NCBI GenBank assembly: GCA_016200895.1
Contig: JACQDX010000041.1
Location: 1 to 50,407 of the forward strand
Direction of reading: 5' to 3'
DNA: 50,407 nucleotides
Source of the DNA: Burkholderiales bacterium
GTDB taxonomy: Bacteria; Pseudomonadota; Gammaproteobacteria; Burkholderiales; Burkholderiaceae_D
The notes below the pieces were generated by a model. It had not been told where the DNA came from. It made no database searches and saw only the letters and a list, made by a program, of their open reading frames with translations. Made by a program: the position numbers and the translations under genes. The stretch's first letter is position 1, and each line of letters begins with the position of its first letter. Positions 15,247 through 22,923 of the stretch are shown one piece after another.

Positions 15247-17520
15247 CTATTGCCTGCCTAATTGAAAGAAGACATTTTTTGCACCACTTTGCCCAAGCGC
15301 AAAACCCAGGTAGATAGGACCGATAAAACTGTTGAAACCGGCAAACAGGCTGGCACTCTTGCGCAGTGACTTGAATGAAATGTCTTCACCCTTGTTCCAG
15401 ACATTCCCTGCTTCCAGTGAAGTGCCAAGGAACAGGCTTTGTCCCGCCAGATCAAACTTCACTGCACGCAGTAAATACGTCACGCTGCCATACACCATAA
15501 AGTCTCCAGTGAACTGGTCGGGCTGGTAGGCAGACAACTGCTGGAAGCCACCCAGGGTAGAACCTATGCCGCGTACATCCGTTCCTTTCTGGAACAGACC
15601 AGCAGCATTCAGCTTCAGGTTGATACTGTGATTATTGATGCTATTGGCCCAGGTAGTACTGATGGCGACTTCCTGGAAATTTTTGCGGGTATCACTGGTG
15701 CCCAGAAAGGCGCTGGCATCTATCTTGTAGCCATAGCGCGGAAAGCTGGCGTCGCTGAGCTGGTCGATGACGACTGCTGACTTCAGGCCAAACTGTTGCA
15801 AGTCTGCACTGGGCAGGGTTTCGACTTTCGTGCTGCCGTCTTCATTCAATAACAAGAAGCCGCCTATCTTGGGGCGCACGCGGTAGTGGTTGAAATTCAA
15901 ACCCAGCTTGGCTTCACCCAAATTACTTTGTTCCCCTATCCGGAAACCCAGATCAAGGCCAAGTTTATCGCTACGAAAATTGTATTCGGCAATACGGGTA
16001 TTGCCGCTATACAGGTTCCTCGTGTTCTGGCCTATTTCTGCAAATGGTGCGAGGTACATGCCTTCGCGTTCAAACAGGGGTTGGCGTAATTCGGTGTGAT
16101 ATTTGATGCTGTTACCAAACTCCAGATCATTACGCCATTCCAGGCCACCATCCGTCAACCAGGGACGACGGTGACCAACCTGCAACTTGAAGCCGCCAGC
16201 GCCCTCAAAGCCGCTGGACAGGGCCAGGCCAAAGCGCAGGAAATGCGGGCCCCAGTTGCGGCCATTAGCATTCACCCGTATGCCATATTCGCCATCGCGT
16301 TCGACCAGTTCATGGTTGACGCTGTCAAACTCACGGGCATTATTCAGTATGCTCAGTTTGCGGTTGACCTCTTCGGCCTTGTATTCAGTGCCCATGGAGA
16401 TATTTAACTGGCGGCGTATATCGCTCTCAGGTACGGCACCATTGGTGGTGATATCGATAAATTGAATTTTGATTGGCGGTAATTGCGGGTTCAAACGTAT
16501 TTCATGTCTGATGGCATACATTTCTGGTGACAGGCTTAAGGCAAGCAGTTTGGCATCCAGTTCATGGGTGGCCTTTTCACCTATCTTGACGGCTTCTTTC
16601 GATCTGGCGAAATCCATGAAAGTGATATTCCCAAGAGCAGGTTCTATCAATACATCATTCGGGCCCAGCAGAGCTTTTTGTGCTTCCACATTTTGCTCAG
16701 TCAGAATGTTCACCATTTGTTGGCTGACATTGAACAGGGTCAGCAGTTGGTCGCGCGGCATCAAGGGCGTGCCTATGTTGATGGCGATCACCACGTCTGC
16801 ACCCATCTGCCTGGCGATATCGACGGGCAGGTTTTTGACCAGGCCACCGTCGGACAATAATTTGCCATCTATCTCTACAGGTGCAAACACGCCTGGCGCT
16901 GCCATGCTGGCACGTATGGCTTTATGTAAGGGACCCTTGGTAAAGATCACCATCTTGCCGGTTTCCATATCCGTTGCCAGCGTGCGGAAAGGGATGGGAA
17001 GACGGTCAAAATCAATGTCGGGTTGCAAGTGGGCAGTCCAGTTTTGCAAAATTTCCAGAAATTGGCTGGCCTGCACTACGCCTGCTGGCAGGCGCACGCC
17101 ATTAGCACTCAAACCCAGCGTGGCACCGAGGGGATATTGTTCATCTTCTTCCCTGATACTTTGCGGCAGGTAACGCCTTTCTACCCTGTCCAGTGCAATA
17201 TCATTAAGTTTCAATGCATCCAGCCGTTTTTCAATTTCACTGGCAGAAAAACCAGCAGCATATAATCCACCGACCACCGCACCCATGCTGGTGCCAGCAA
17301 TGCAATCTATAGGGACATGCAGTTCTTCCAGGACCTTGAGCACGCCAACATGGGCAAAGCCACGCGCACCACCACCAGACAAGGCCAGACAAATTCTTGG
17401 TTTTTTTGCTTGTTCTCCTGGTACCGTAATACTTTCTGCCAAGGCAAGAGATGGTGTCAACAAGTAGCCTAAAAGACTAATAAAGATAGTAATAACTACC
17501 GGAAATAATGATTTGTACAT
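15247..17520 (-). CDS. Patatin-like phospholipase with POTRA and outer-membrane barrel (type Vd-like)
   Basis: The 757-residue protein joins three parts. A signal peptide (1-28) precedes a patatin lipase domain with the oxyanion loop SGGGARG (48-54), nucleophile Ser78 in GTSMG, and the second dyad residue Asp224 in SDGGLVKN. Residues of about 345-430 (IKIQFIDITTNGAVPESDIR onward) look like a POTRA domain. The remaining 320 or so residues are an alternating outer-membrane beta-barrel (bacterial surface antigen type) ending near FFQLGRQ. This is the layout of Pseudomonas PlpD, the prototype of type Vd secretion, in which the barrel exports its own lipase. It is monocistronic. Whether the lipase is released cannot be seen. 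Confidence 0.92.
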   Translation of the reverse strand: MYKSLFPVVITIFISLLGYLLTPSLALAESITVPGEQAKKPRICLALSGGGARGFAHVGVLKVLEELHVPIDCIAGTSMGAVVGGLYAAGFSASEIEKRLDALKLNDIALDRVERRYLPQSIREEDEQYPLGATLGLSANGVRLPAGVVQASQFLEILQNWTAHLQPDIDFDRLPIPFRTLATDMETGKMVIFTKGPLHKAIRASMAAPGVFAPVEIDGKLLSDGGLVKNLPVDIARQMGADVVIAINIGTPLMPRDQLLTLFNVSQQMVNILTEQNVEAQKALLGPNDVLIEPALGNITFMDFARSKEAVKIGEKATHELDAKLLALSLSPEMYAIRHEIRLNPQLPPIKIQFIDITTNGAVPESDIRRQLNISMGTEYKAEEVNRKLSILNNAREFDSVNHELVERDGEYGIRVNANGRNWGPHFLRFGLALSSGFEGAGGFKLQVGHRRPWLTDGGLEWRNDLEFGNSIKYHTELRQPLFEREGMYLAPFAEIGQNTRNLYSGNTRIAEYNFRSDKLGLDLGFRIGEQSNLGEAKLGLNFNHYRVRPKIGGFLLLNEDGSTKVETLPSADLQQFGLKSAVVIDQLSDASFPRYGYKIDASAFLGTSDTRKNFQEVAISTTWANSINNHSINLKLNAAGLFQKGTDVRGIGSTLGGFQQLSAYQPDQFTGDFMVYGSVTYLLRAVKFDLAGQSLFLGTSLEAGNVWNKGEDISFKSLRKSASLFAGFNSFIGPIYLGFALGQSGAKNVFFQLGRQ

Positions 17521-17612
17521 GTTGTAATTGGTGGAAACATGGAATTCCTGGCTCAGGGTCTATATACTAGCGTATGCATATCAAACGATGCTAACCTAGG
17601 TCTAATTGCATA

Positions 17613-17775
17613 AGAACGTGTTTGCGATCTGTAGCGAGCGAGTGTCAGCGGGGTCAGGGTAACAAAAACGCAGCGCAAAAAGCGGAATGTACTCTAGTAC
17701 ATGAGCATTTTGAGCAGCACATGAGCCCCATATAAGCCACAACCGCGCTCGCGCTTAAGATCGTAAATATGTTCT
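17613..17775 (-). repeat. Structured repeat family R2, copy A
   Basis: The element of about 163 bp is closed by AGAACGTGTTTGCGATCT (17613-17630) and AGATCGTAAATATGTTCT (17758-17775). Of 18 positions, 15 are Watson-Crick pairs and three are G-T, so the stem is complete as + strand RNA. An inner hairpin ATGTACT/AGTACAT lies at 17687-17702. The 18-base core CATTTTGAGCAGCACATG (17706-17723) is identical, in reverse complement, to one in copy B at 28504-28654. It lies between the divergent patatin and cysB-like genes, 35 bases before the cysB-like start. Confidence 0.88.
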
Positions 17776-17810
17776 ACGAGATTATCCTCGCCTTTACAAA
17801 AAAACTACCC

Positions 17811-18752
17811 ATGAACCTACATCAATTGCGCTTTGTACGCGAAGCTGTAAGACAGAATTTTAATCTGACTGAGGCTGCCAAGGCCTTATTTACATCGCAG
17901 CCCGGTGTTTCCAAAGCAATTATTGAGCTTGAAGAGGAGTTGGGCGTCGATATTTTTACCCGTCATGGCAAACGCATACGCGGCCTTACGGAGCCGGGTA
18001 GGGCGGTGTTGAAGTCAGTTGAACTCATTATGCAGGAGATTGATGGACTTAAGCGTATAGGTAAAGAATTTGCGGCACAGGACAGTGGCAGCTTCACCAT
18101 TGCCACTACCCACACCCAAGCGCGCTATGCCTTGCCCAAGGTGGTACAGGCCTTCATGCAAAAATACCCCAAGGTGCGTTTATCCCTGTTGCAGGGTAAC
18201 CCCAAACAAATTGCTGAAATGGTGATGCGTGATCAGGCCGATATTGCGATTGCGACTGAGGCTATTGCCGGTTTTGATGGTTTGATCTCTTTGCCATGCT
18301 ATCAATGGGAGCATGTAGTCGTCGTGCCAGTTGAACATCCTTTATTGAAATTGAAGAATGTCAGCCTGGAAGAAATTGCCAATTATTCATTGATTACCTA
18401 TGATGCAGCCTTTGCTGGCCGCAGCAAGATAGACCATGCTTTCCAGATACGGAATCTGAAACCGGATATCTTGCTCGAAGCCATCGATGCCGACGTCATC
18501 AAGACTTACGTGGAACTGGGCATGGGCGTAGGCATTATTGCTGGCATGGCCTTTGATGCCGAGCGAGACAAGAATTTGCGCGCCATACCAGTAGGCCAAT
18601 TGTTTGGCATGAATGTTTCACGGGTAGCGATAAAGCAGGGCGCTTATCTGCGTAGCTATATTTATACCTTTATAGAATTGTTGAATCCTACTCTGAACCG
18701 TAAAATGATAGACAATGCCATGCAGGGGAATAAGGATACCTACGATTTATGA
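17811..18752 (+). CDS. cysB: CysB-type LysR transcriptional regulator
   Basis: The 313-residue protein has an N-terminal winged helix (MNLHQLRFVREAVRQNFNLT, then LFTSQPGVSKAIIELEEELG) and a periplasmic-binding-like effector domain. The N-terminus and length match CysB/Cbl, the activators of sulfate and sulfonate assimilation that respond to O-acetylserine or adenosine phosphosulfate. The ATG at 17811 aligns with the family; an earlier in-frame ATG at 17769 lies inside repeat R2 and adds residues foreign to the family. Its stop overlaps the next gene by four bases (ATGA), so it heads an operon with a HAD phosphatase and a methyltransferase. No cysteine biosynthesis gene is beside it; Cbl is the alternative. 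Confidence 0.88.
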   Translation: MNLHQLRFVREAVRQNFNLTEAAKALFTSQPGVSKAIIELEEELGVDIFTRHGKRIRGLTEPGRAVLKSVELIMQEIDGLKRIGKEFAAQDSGSFTIATTHTQARYALPKVVQAFMQKYPKVRLSLLQGNPKQIAEMVMRDQADIAIATEAIAGFDGLISLPCYQWEHVVVVPVEHPLLKLKNVSLEEIANYSLITYDAAFAGRSKIDHAFQIRNLKPDILLEAIDADVIKTYVELGMGVGIIAGMAFDAERDKNLRAIPVGQLFGMNVSRVAIKQGAYLRSYIYTFIELLNPTLNRKMIDNAMQGNKDTYDL

Positions 18753-19552
18753 GCATGCAGGCACTCAGTAACTGGCCAGCGGCGCAACGCAGGCAGGTGT
18801 GCGGCATATTGACGGATATTGATGACACTTTCAGTACTCATGGCAAGTTGACAGTGGCCGCACTGGCTGCGCTGGACAGGGCAAAAACTGCGGGTATGCG
18901 GCGCATTGCTGTAACAGGGCGACCCACTTACTGGACTTTGCCCTTATTAAGACTATGTGATTTTGATGCCGTCATTGCTGAAAACGGTGCAAGTGCTTTC
19001 TGGATAGATACAGAGGGAAGGCAACAGGCAATTTACTATGCCGATGACCAAACCCGTCTGCAACACAGGCAGCGCTTGCTGGATTTTGCTGACATCATGC
19101 GCCAGCATTTTCCGGACGTATTGCCTGCTGCTGATGCCGCACAACGCATAGGTGATTTGGCGTTTGATATAGCGGAAAATATTCCTGCGATACCGCTGTC
19201 GCAGTTGAATGAAGTCGTCGCCCTGATACGTGAACATGGTTTGTATGCGACTACCAGCAGCATCCATGCCCATGCCTCAGTTGCACCCTTCAGCAAACAA
19301 AGCATGAGCCAAAGGGTGTTGCACGAAGTGTTTGGCATCAGCAATGAAACCGCAAAAACGACTTATGTATTTATTGGTGATTCTGCCAATGATGCCAGCA
19401 TGTTTGCCCATTACCCGCTCTCGGTTGGAGTGGCAAATATCTACAAATACCTGGACAGATTTGAGGCTCACCCGGCCTATGTCTGTCAGGCCGAATACGG
19501 CGAGGGATTTGTCGAGCTGGTTGATTTTCTGTTGAAAGATAAAAATGAGTGA
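18749..19552 (+). CDS. HAD-superfamily hydrolase (HAD-IIB, sugar-phosphatase-like)
   Basis: The 267-residue protein starts its catalytic core with TDIDDT (nucleophile Asp plus acid/base Asp). It continues with AVTGRPTYW (motif II Thr), a cap domain of about 100 residues, and VFIGDSANDASMF (motif IV acidic pair with GDSxND). This Cof/MPGP arrangement indicates a phosphatase acting on small sugar or nucleotide phosphates. Mannosyl-3-phosphoglycerate phosphatase and sucrose-phosphate phosphatase are relatives, but the substrate is not decided. It overlaps the regulator upstream by four bases and the methyltransferase downstream by eight, so translation of all three is probably coupled. Confidence 0.88.
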   Translation: MSMQALSNWPAAQRRQVCGILTDIDDTFSTHGKLTVAALAALDRAKTAGMRRIAVTGRPTYWTLPLLRLCDFDAVIAENGASAFWIDTEGRQQAIYYADDQTRLQHRQRLLDFADIMRQHFPDVLPAADAAQRIGDLAFDIAENIPAIPLSQLNEVVALIREHGLYATTSSIHAHASVAPFSKQSMSQRVLHEVFGISNETAKTTYVFIGDSANDASMFAHYPLSVGVANIYKYLDRFEAHPAYVCQAEYGEGFVELVDFLLKDKNE

Positions 19553-20198
19553 AAATAAAATGCGCGAATACTATGCGCAACGTGCCCAGACCCTGGAAAA
19601 GGTTTACCAAAAACCTGAACGCCAGCAAGACTTGCTTGAAATTCAGGGCAAAGTGCTGGAAGTATTAAAAGACCAGCGTGTGCTGGAAATCGCCTGCGGC
19701 ACAGGCTACTGGACTGAGCGTTTTGCCTCTGTGGCAACGAACGTCGTGGCGACCGACTATAACCAGCCCATGCTGGATGTGGCTCAAGCCAAATCTTATC
19801 CAGAAGGCAAAGTCCAATTTAGTCTGGCTGACTTGCACGATTTACCGGCAGCGACAGCAGGCCAGTATACGACTTGCTTTGCCGGTTTTTTCTGGTCACA
19901 TGTCATGCGTGATGATCAAACCAGTTTGCTGGGTCACCTGAGCAAGGTGACGGGTAAGGGCACTACGCTGGTCCTGATCGACAATAATTATGTCGAAGGC
20001 AGCAGTACGGTGATTGCCCGCACTGACCTCGAAGGTAATACCTTCCAGTTACGCAAGCAGGAAGATGGCAGCAGGGTAGAGATACTCAAAAACTTCCCTA
20101 CCGATAGTGCACTGCGCAAAAAATTTGGTCCTGTCGTGCGCGATATCCGTATTTTCAGAAACACTTACTATTGGATGCTGACCTGCGTATTGAAGTAG
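19545..20198 (+). CDS. Class I SAM-dependent methyltransferase
   Basis: The 217-residue protein has motif I as VLEIACGTGYW (about residues 46-56). Its acidic ribose-binding position lies in NVVATDYNQPML, and VQFSLADLHDLP is the third motif. These belong to the Rossmann-type methyltransferase fold. The acceptor is not evident. It overlaps the HAD gene by eight bases. A 14-base match to the end of repeat R3 lies just after its stop, at 20207-20220. Confidence 0.88.
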   Translation: MSENKMREYYAQRAQTLEKVYQKPERQQDLLEIQGKVLEVLKDQRVLEIACGTGYWTERFASVATNVVATDYNQPMLDVAQAKSYPEGKVQFSLADLHDLPAATAGQYTTCFAGFFWSHVMRDDQTSLLGHLSKVTGKGTTLVLIDNNYVEGSSTVIARTDLEGNTFQLRKQEDGSRVEILKNFPTDSALRKKFGPVVRDIRIFRNTYYWMLTCVLK

Positions 20199-20206
20199 GT
20201 GTTGAG

Positions 20207-20220
20207 GAAATGAGTTCTAG
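20207..20220 (+). repeat. Solo match to the terminus of repeat R3
   Basis: GAAATGAGTTCTAG is identical to the outermost 14 bases of the right end of repeat R3 (44524-44537). It lies nine bases after a stop codon; R3 itself also abuts a stop codon. No other part of R3 is present here. It may be a remnant or a target-like motif. Confidence 0.5.
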
Positions 20221-20284
20221 TATTGTCCCTCGAAAGCCTGCCGTGATACATTGCAAGTCGTTTAAATTTTTTCTGGAGTAATTC

Positions 20285-20581
20285 ATGGATCTGCAAGCTT
20301 GCACAGAAGCGATACGCGCTAAAGTTGGTGACGATAGTGGTTTGAATGCCACTCTGAAATTTGATTGTGGTGATGAAGGCGTGGTCTTCGTTGATGCGCT
20401 GGTGACACCAAATACAGTCAGCAATGAAAATAATGAAGCTGGTTGCACGATCACGATTTCTCTGGAAAACCTGGCAGCCTTGCTGACTGGTCAATTGAAT
20501 CCTATGAATGGTTTCATGATGGGTAAACTCAAGGTAACTGGTGACATGAGCGTTGCCATGCGCTTGCAGACTGTAGTGTAA
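20285..20581 (+). CDS. SCP2 sterol-transfer-family protein
   Basis: The 98-residue protein is a minimal SCP2 domain. The strand-helix pattern CTITISLENLAALLTGQLNPMNGFMMGKLKVTGDM is characteristic when read in parts: the segment LNPMNGFMMGKLKVTGD is the signature of the lipid-binding C-terminal helix and strand. Such proteins bind acyl chains or sterol-like lipids in the cytoplasm. The ATG follows TCTGGAGTAATTC. It stands alone with a terminator after it. Its physiological ligand is unknown. Confidence 0.9.
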   Translation: MDLQACTEAIRAKVGDDSGLNATLKFDCGDEGVVFVDALVTPNTVSNENNEAGCTITISLENLAALLTGQLNPMNGFMMGKLKVTGDMSVAMRLQTVV

Positions 20582-20625
20582 ATCTGGTCTGACAGAGAAG
20601 CTTGAATAAGGTTACATTCATGAGG

Positions 20626-20669
20626 CGGCATTTCCTTTAGCGTAGACGAGGAAATGCCGTTTTCATTTT
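20626..20669 (+). terminator. Intrinsic terminator after the SCP2 gene
   Basis: An 11-bp stem, CGGCATTTCCT / AGGAAATGCCG, with a 12-base loop is followed by TTTTCATTTT. It lies between the convergent SCP2 and zinc-ribbon genes. Confidence 0.85.
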
Positions 20670-20690
20670 GGACTTGCTATATTGCTTTCC

Positions 20691-21029
20691 TCATACCAGC
20701 GACATTGCACTCAAAGCCAGTGCCGAAGTACCGTCTGGGTATAGGGCGTCATAGCAGCGTGTGCAACTGCTGCAAAACAGGTGGGAACGCTTGACGAATT
20801 TATAGCGCAGTATCAGTTGCAGTTGTACGCCGCTGCAATGGGGGCAATGCTCACGCATATTACCTGCCGAGGGCGCATCCTCGGATTGAAAACCTTCTTC
20901 TAACATTACTCCTTCTATGACATCGCGGGGATCAAGCTGCATCAGGATAAAATCTGGTGCGCGGATATTACGCCTTTCTGAATAACTATCTTGCTGTTGG
21001 GAAAGTAGATGTGCACTGGCTGTCATCAT
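20691..21029 (-). CDS. Small zinc-ribbon protein of unknown function
   Basis: The 112-residue product has CPHC (Cys62, Cys65) and CSSCTRC (Cys86, Cys89, Cys92), a likely zinc ribbon with one spare cysteine. There is no signal peptide. The first of two adjacent ATGs at 21029 is chosen because AGGAG lies nine bases upstream; a longer in-frame extension to 21116 lacks support. The gene is divergent from the ferredoxin gene with a gap of about 105 bases, so the two promoters are back to back. I do not recognise the family. Confidence 0.7.
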   Translation of the reverse strand: MMTASAHLLSQQQDSYSERRNIRAPDFILMQLDPRDVIEGVMLEEGFQSEDAPSAGNMREHCPHCSGVQLQLILRYKFVKRSHLFCSSCTRCYDALYPDGTSALALSAMSLV

Positions 21030-21134
21030 GTTTAGCTCCTGGAGTGACTTCTGCCGCTGCTGACAGTCAACAGGAGGGCAGACTTTCAATCTAGTAAAAT
21101 TCGGGCATGAAGACAAGGACGATAGCGAGAAAAA

Positions 21135-21461
21135 ATGAGTAAGCTGGATGCATTAGCCAATAAGATATGGATGCTGACCGTGCAGCCCCATGGCTGGACT
21201 TGCGAAACCGTGGACGAACTCAGCTTGTTGGAAGCCGCCTTGCTGGAAGGTATACGTATTCCTAATTCATGCCGTAATGGCACCTGCCGCACTTGCATGT
21301 GCCAAGTGCTGTCAGGGGAAATCAGCTACCAGATCGACTGGCCTGGCCTGAGCATGGAAGAAAAGCAGGAGGGCTGGATACTGCCCTGTGTCGCCCTGGC
21401 ATGCTCGGACGTGGTGCTGGATGTGCCGGCGGCTGTTAAAGTGTTTAACGAAGAAGTTTAA
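21135..21461 (+). CDS. 2Fe-2S ferredoxin
   Basis: The 108-residue protein is a plant-type 2Fe-2S ferredoxin, with ligands Cys46, Cys51, Cys54 and Cys85 in the pattern C-x4-C-x2-C-x30-C (SCRNGTCRTC and LPC). It would shuttle single electrons in the cytoplasm. The segment ISYQIDWPGLSMEEKQEGWI replaces the usual loop before the last cysteine and is typical of ferredoxins paired with aromatic-ring oxygenases, but no partner reductase or oxygenase is nearby. Its last four bases overlap the end of the convergent CapA gene. Confidence 0.93.
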   Translation: MSKLDALANKIWMLTVQPHGWTCETVDELSLLEAALLEGIRIPNSCRNGTCRTCMCQVLSGEISYQIDWPGLSMEEKQEGWILPCVALACSDVVLDVPAAVKVFNEEV

Positions 21462-22456
21462 TCACCCGCATTACTGCATTGCTTGAGCTGCCCATCCTTA
21501 CGGTTCCAGCAAGCCGTGCTGGCTTCCGGTACAGGATGGGGCACCCCATCATTATCGATCTTGGCCAAACGGGTATCCCAGGCCTTGACCCCCTTTTTAT
21601 CTAGTTGCAGGCGTATGACCCAGCCGCGGGTTTGCGGTTCATTGTCTAGCTCATCCATGACAAAATTACCCAGGCTGTAAATGATAGGTTTTCCTTTGTA
21701 ATGTTCAACATCCTGTATCACATGGGGATGGCCGCCTATGATGGCATCGGCACCTGCATCTATCATGACTTTGGCTAACTGATGTTGTCTGTCAACGGCG
21801 AATTTGTCATTCTCCCAGCCCCAGTGCATGAAGGGAATAACCAGGTCGGCATGGTATTGCTGACGCGCGTTGCGTATATCCAGTGCTACCTGTTCATCTT
21901 CACTCCAGGCTACACCTGCTGCCTGTGCTTCTGCCTCAAAACTGCGGGGCATGTATTCGTTATAGCCCAACAGGGCAATGCGCAAGCCCTTCTTTTCCAG
22001 GATCAGCGGTGTATGCGCTTCACGCAGATTATTGCCACCGCCAAAGCGCTTGAGTTGCTGCTGGTCCAGCAAGCCCAGCATTTCCTGGAAGGCCGCACGG
22101 CCAAAATCACCGGAGTGATTATTTGCAATTGAGACTGCATCCACGTGTTGTTTCAAAGTGGCCAAGGTGCGGGGATGGGCGCGAAAAGTGAAATTCTTGT
22201 CGGCCGCTTCGCCAGTCGTGGCTACTACGCATTCCAGATTGACGACACGGATGTCAGCGTTCTTGAATAATTTGGCAAAGGCAAAAAACGGGTCTTTACC
22301 TTCAGCGATCATCTTGCCTGGTTTGCCATCCAAAACCACATCACCAGCAAACAGTATGCTGACGCTATCATCTTGGGCCAGGGCTGTACCCGTAGCTATC
22401 ATAGACAAGGCACAGGCGGCCAAGCAATGACTCAGAGTTTGTTTGAGTGTTCTCAT
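21458..22456 (-). CDS. CapA-family (poly-gamma-glutamate synthesis type) secreted protein
   Basis: The 332-residue protein has a signal peptide (ACALSMIATGTALAQ) and the PGA_cap / calcineurin-like phosphoesterase core. The visible motifs are ILFAGDVVLDG, the pair RVVNLECVV and SIANNHSGDFG, then IPFMHWGWEN and DAIIGGHPHVIQ, which supply the metal-binding Asp, Asn and His residues. CapA proteins act in polyglutamate capsule anchoring, but many stand-alone homologues have unknown substrates, and no capB or capC is here. The ATG at 22456 has AGAGG upstream and overlaps the stop of the preceding gene (ATGA), so the two are translationally coupled. Confidence 0.9.
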   Translation of the reverse strand: MRTLKQTLSHCLAACALSMIATGTALAQDDSVSILFAGDVVLDGKPGKMIAEGKDPFFAFAKLFKNADIRVVNLECVVATTGEAADKNFTFRAHPRTLATLKQHVDAVSIANNHSGDFGRAAFQEMLGLLDQQQLKRFGGGNNLREAHTPLILEKKGLRIALLGYNEYMPRSFEAEAQAAGVAWSEDEQVALDIRNARQQYHADLVIPFMHWGWENDKFAVDRQHQLAKVMIDAGADAIIGGHPHVIQDVEHYKGKPIIYSLGNFVMDELDNEPQTRGWVIRLQLDKKGVKAWDTRLAKIDNDGVPHPVPEASTACWNRKDGQLKQCSNAGD

Positions 22457-22887
22457 TGCTGCACCTCTTGCAGTGTGCAACGGTATTGCAACTCACGTTC
22501 AACATCACCGGCGTACACAGAAATCTGTGGCGTTAGCGGGCTTTCTTTGGCAGTGACTTTGAAGGGGGGGCGGTAAGTCGCCTGATGAACAGGGATATCA
22601 CTACGGCGGGTCTGGAAATAGGCATACAGCTTGATATAGTCTATCTGCTGCGCTTTGCCCACCATGACAGCCTTGAATGTAAAGCGCTCAGCTATATCGA
22701 TGGTCTTCACATCATAGGGGTCTTGTACGATCTGGCTCTCTATAGTCTGCACGCTGCCAGCGTAGCTGACATAGCAGCGCAATAGAGGGTTCGCGTGGCT
22801 GCTTGTACTCAGGAAGCATGCCGTTAAAAAAACGCCGCCCGCTAGTAAAGATACATGATACTTCTTCGTCCCTGCAAGTGCCAACAT
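22453..22887 (-). CDS. Secreted protein of unknown function, coupled to the CapA gene
   Basis: The 144-residue product has a signal peptide (VSLLAGGVFLTACFLSTSSHA) and a small mature domain. The two mature cysteines (LLRCYVSY and YRCTLQEV) could form a disulfide in the periplasm. An internal LTAC could alternatively act as a lipobox. The start of the CapA gene overlaps its stop by four bases, so the two proteins probably work together. I do not recognise the family. Confidence 0.78.
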   Translation of the reverse strand: MLALAGTKKYHVSLLAGGVFLTACFLSTSSHANPLLRCYVSYAGSVQTIESQIVQDPYDVKTIDIAERFTFKAVMVGKAQQIDYIKLYAYFQTRRSDIPVHQATYRPPFKVTAKESPLTPQISVYAGDVERELQYRCTLQEVQQ

Positions 22888-22923
22888 AGATTCACCGATG
22901 TTCGTTTATACGAACAGCGATTA

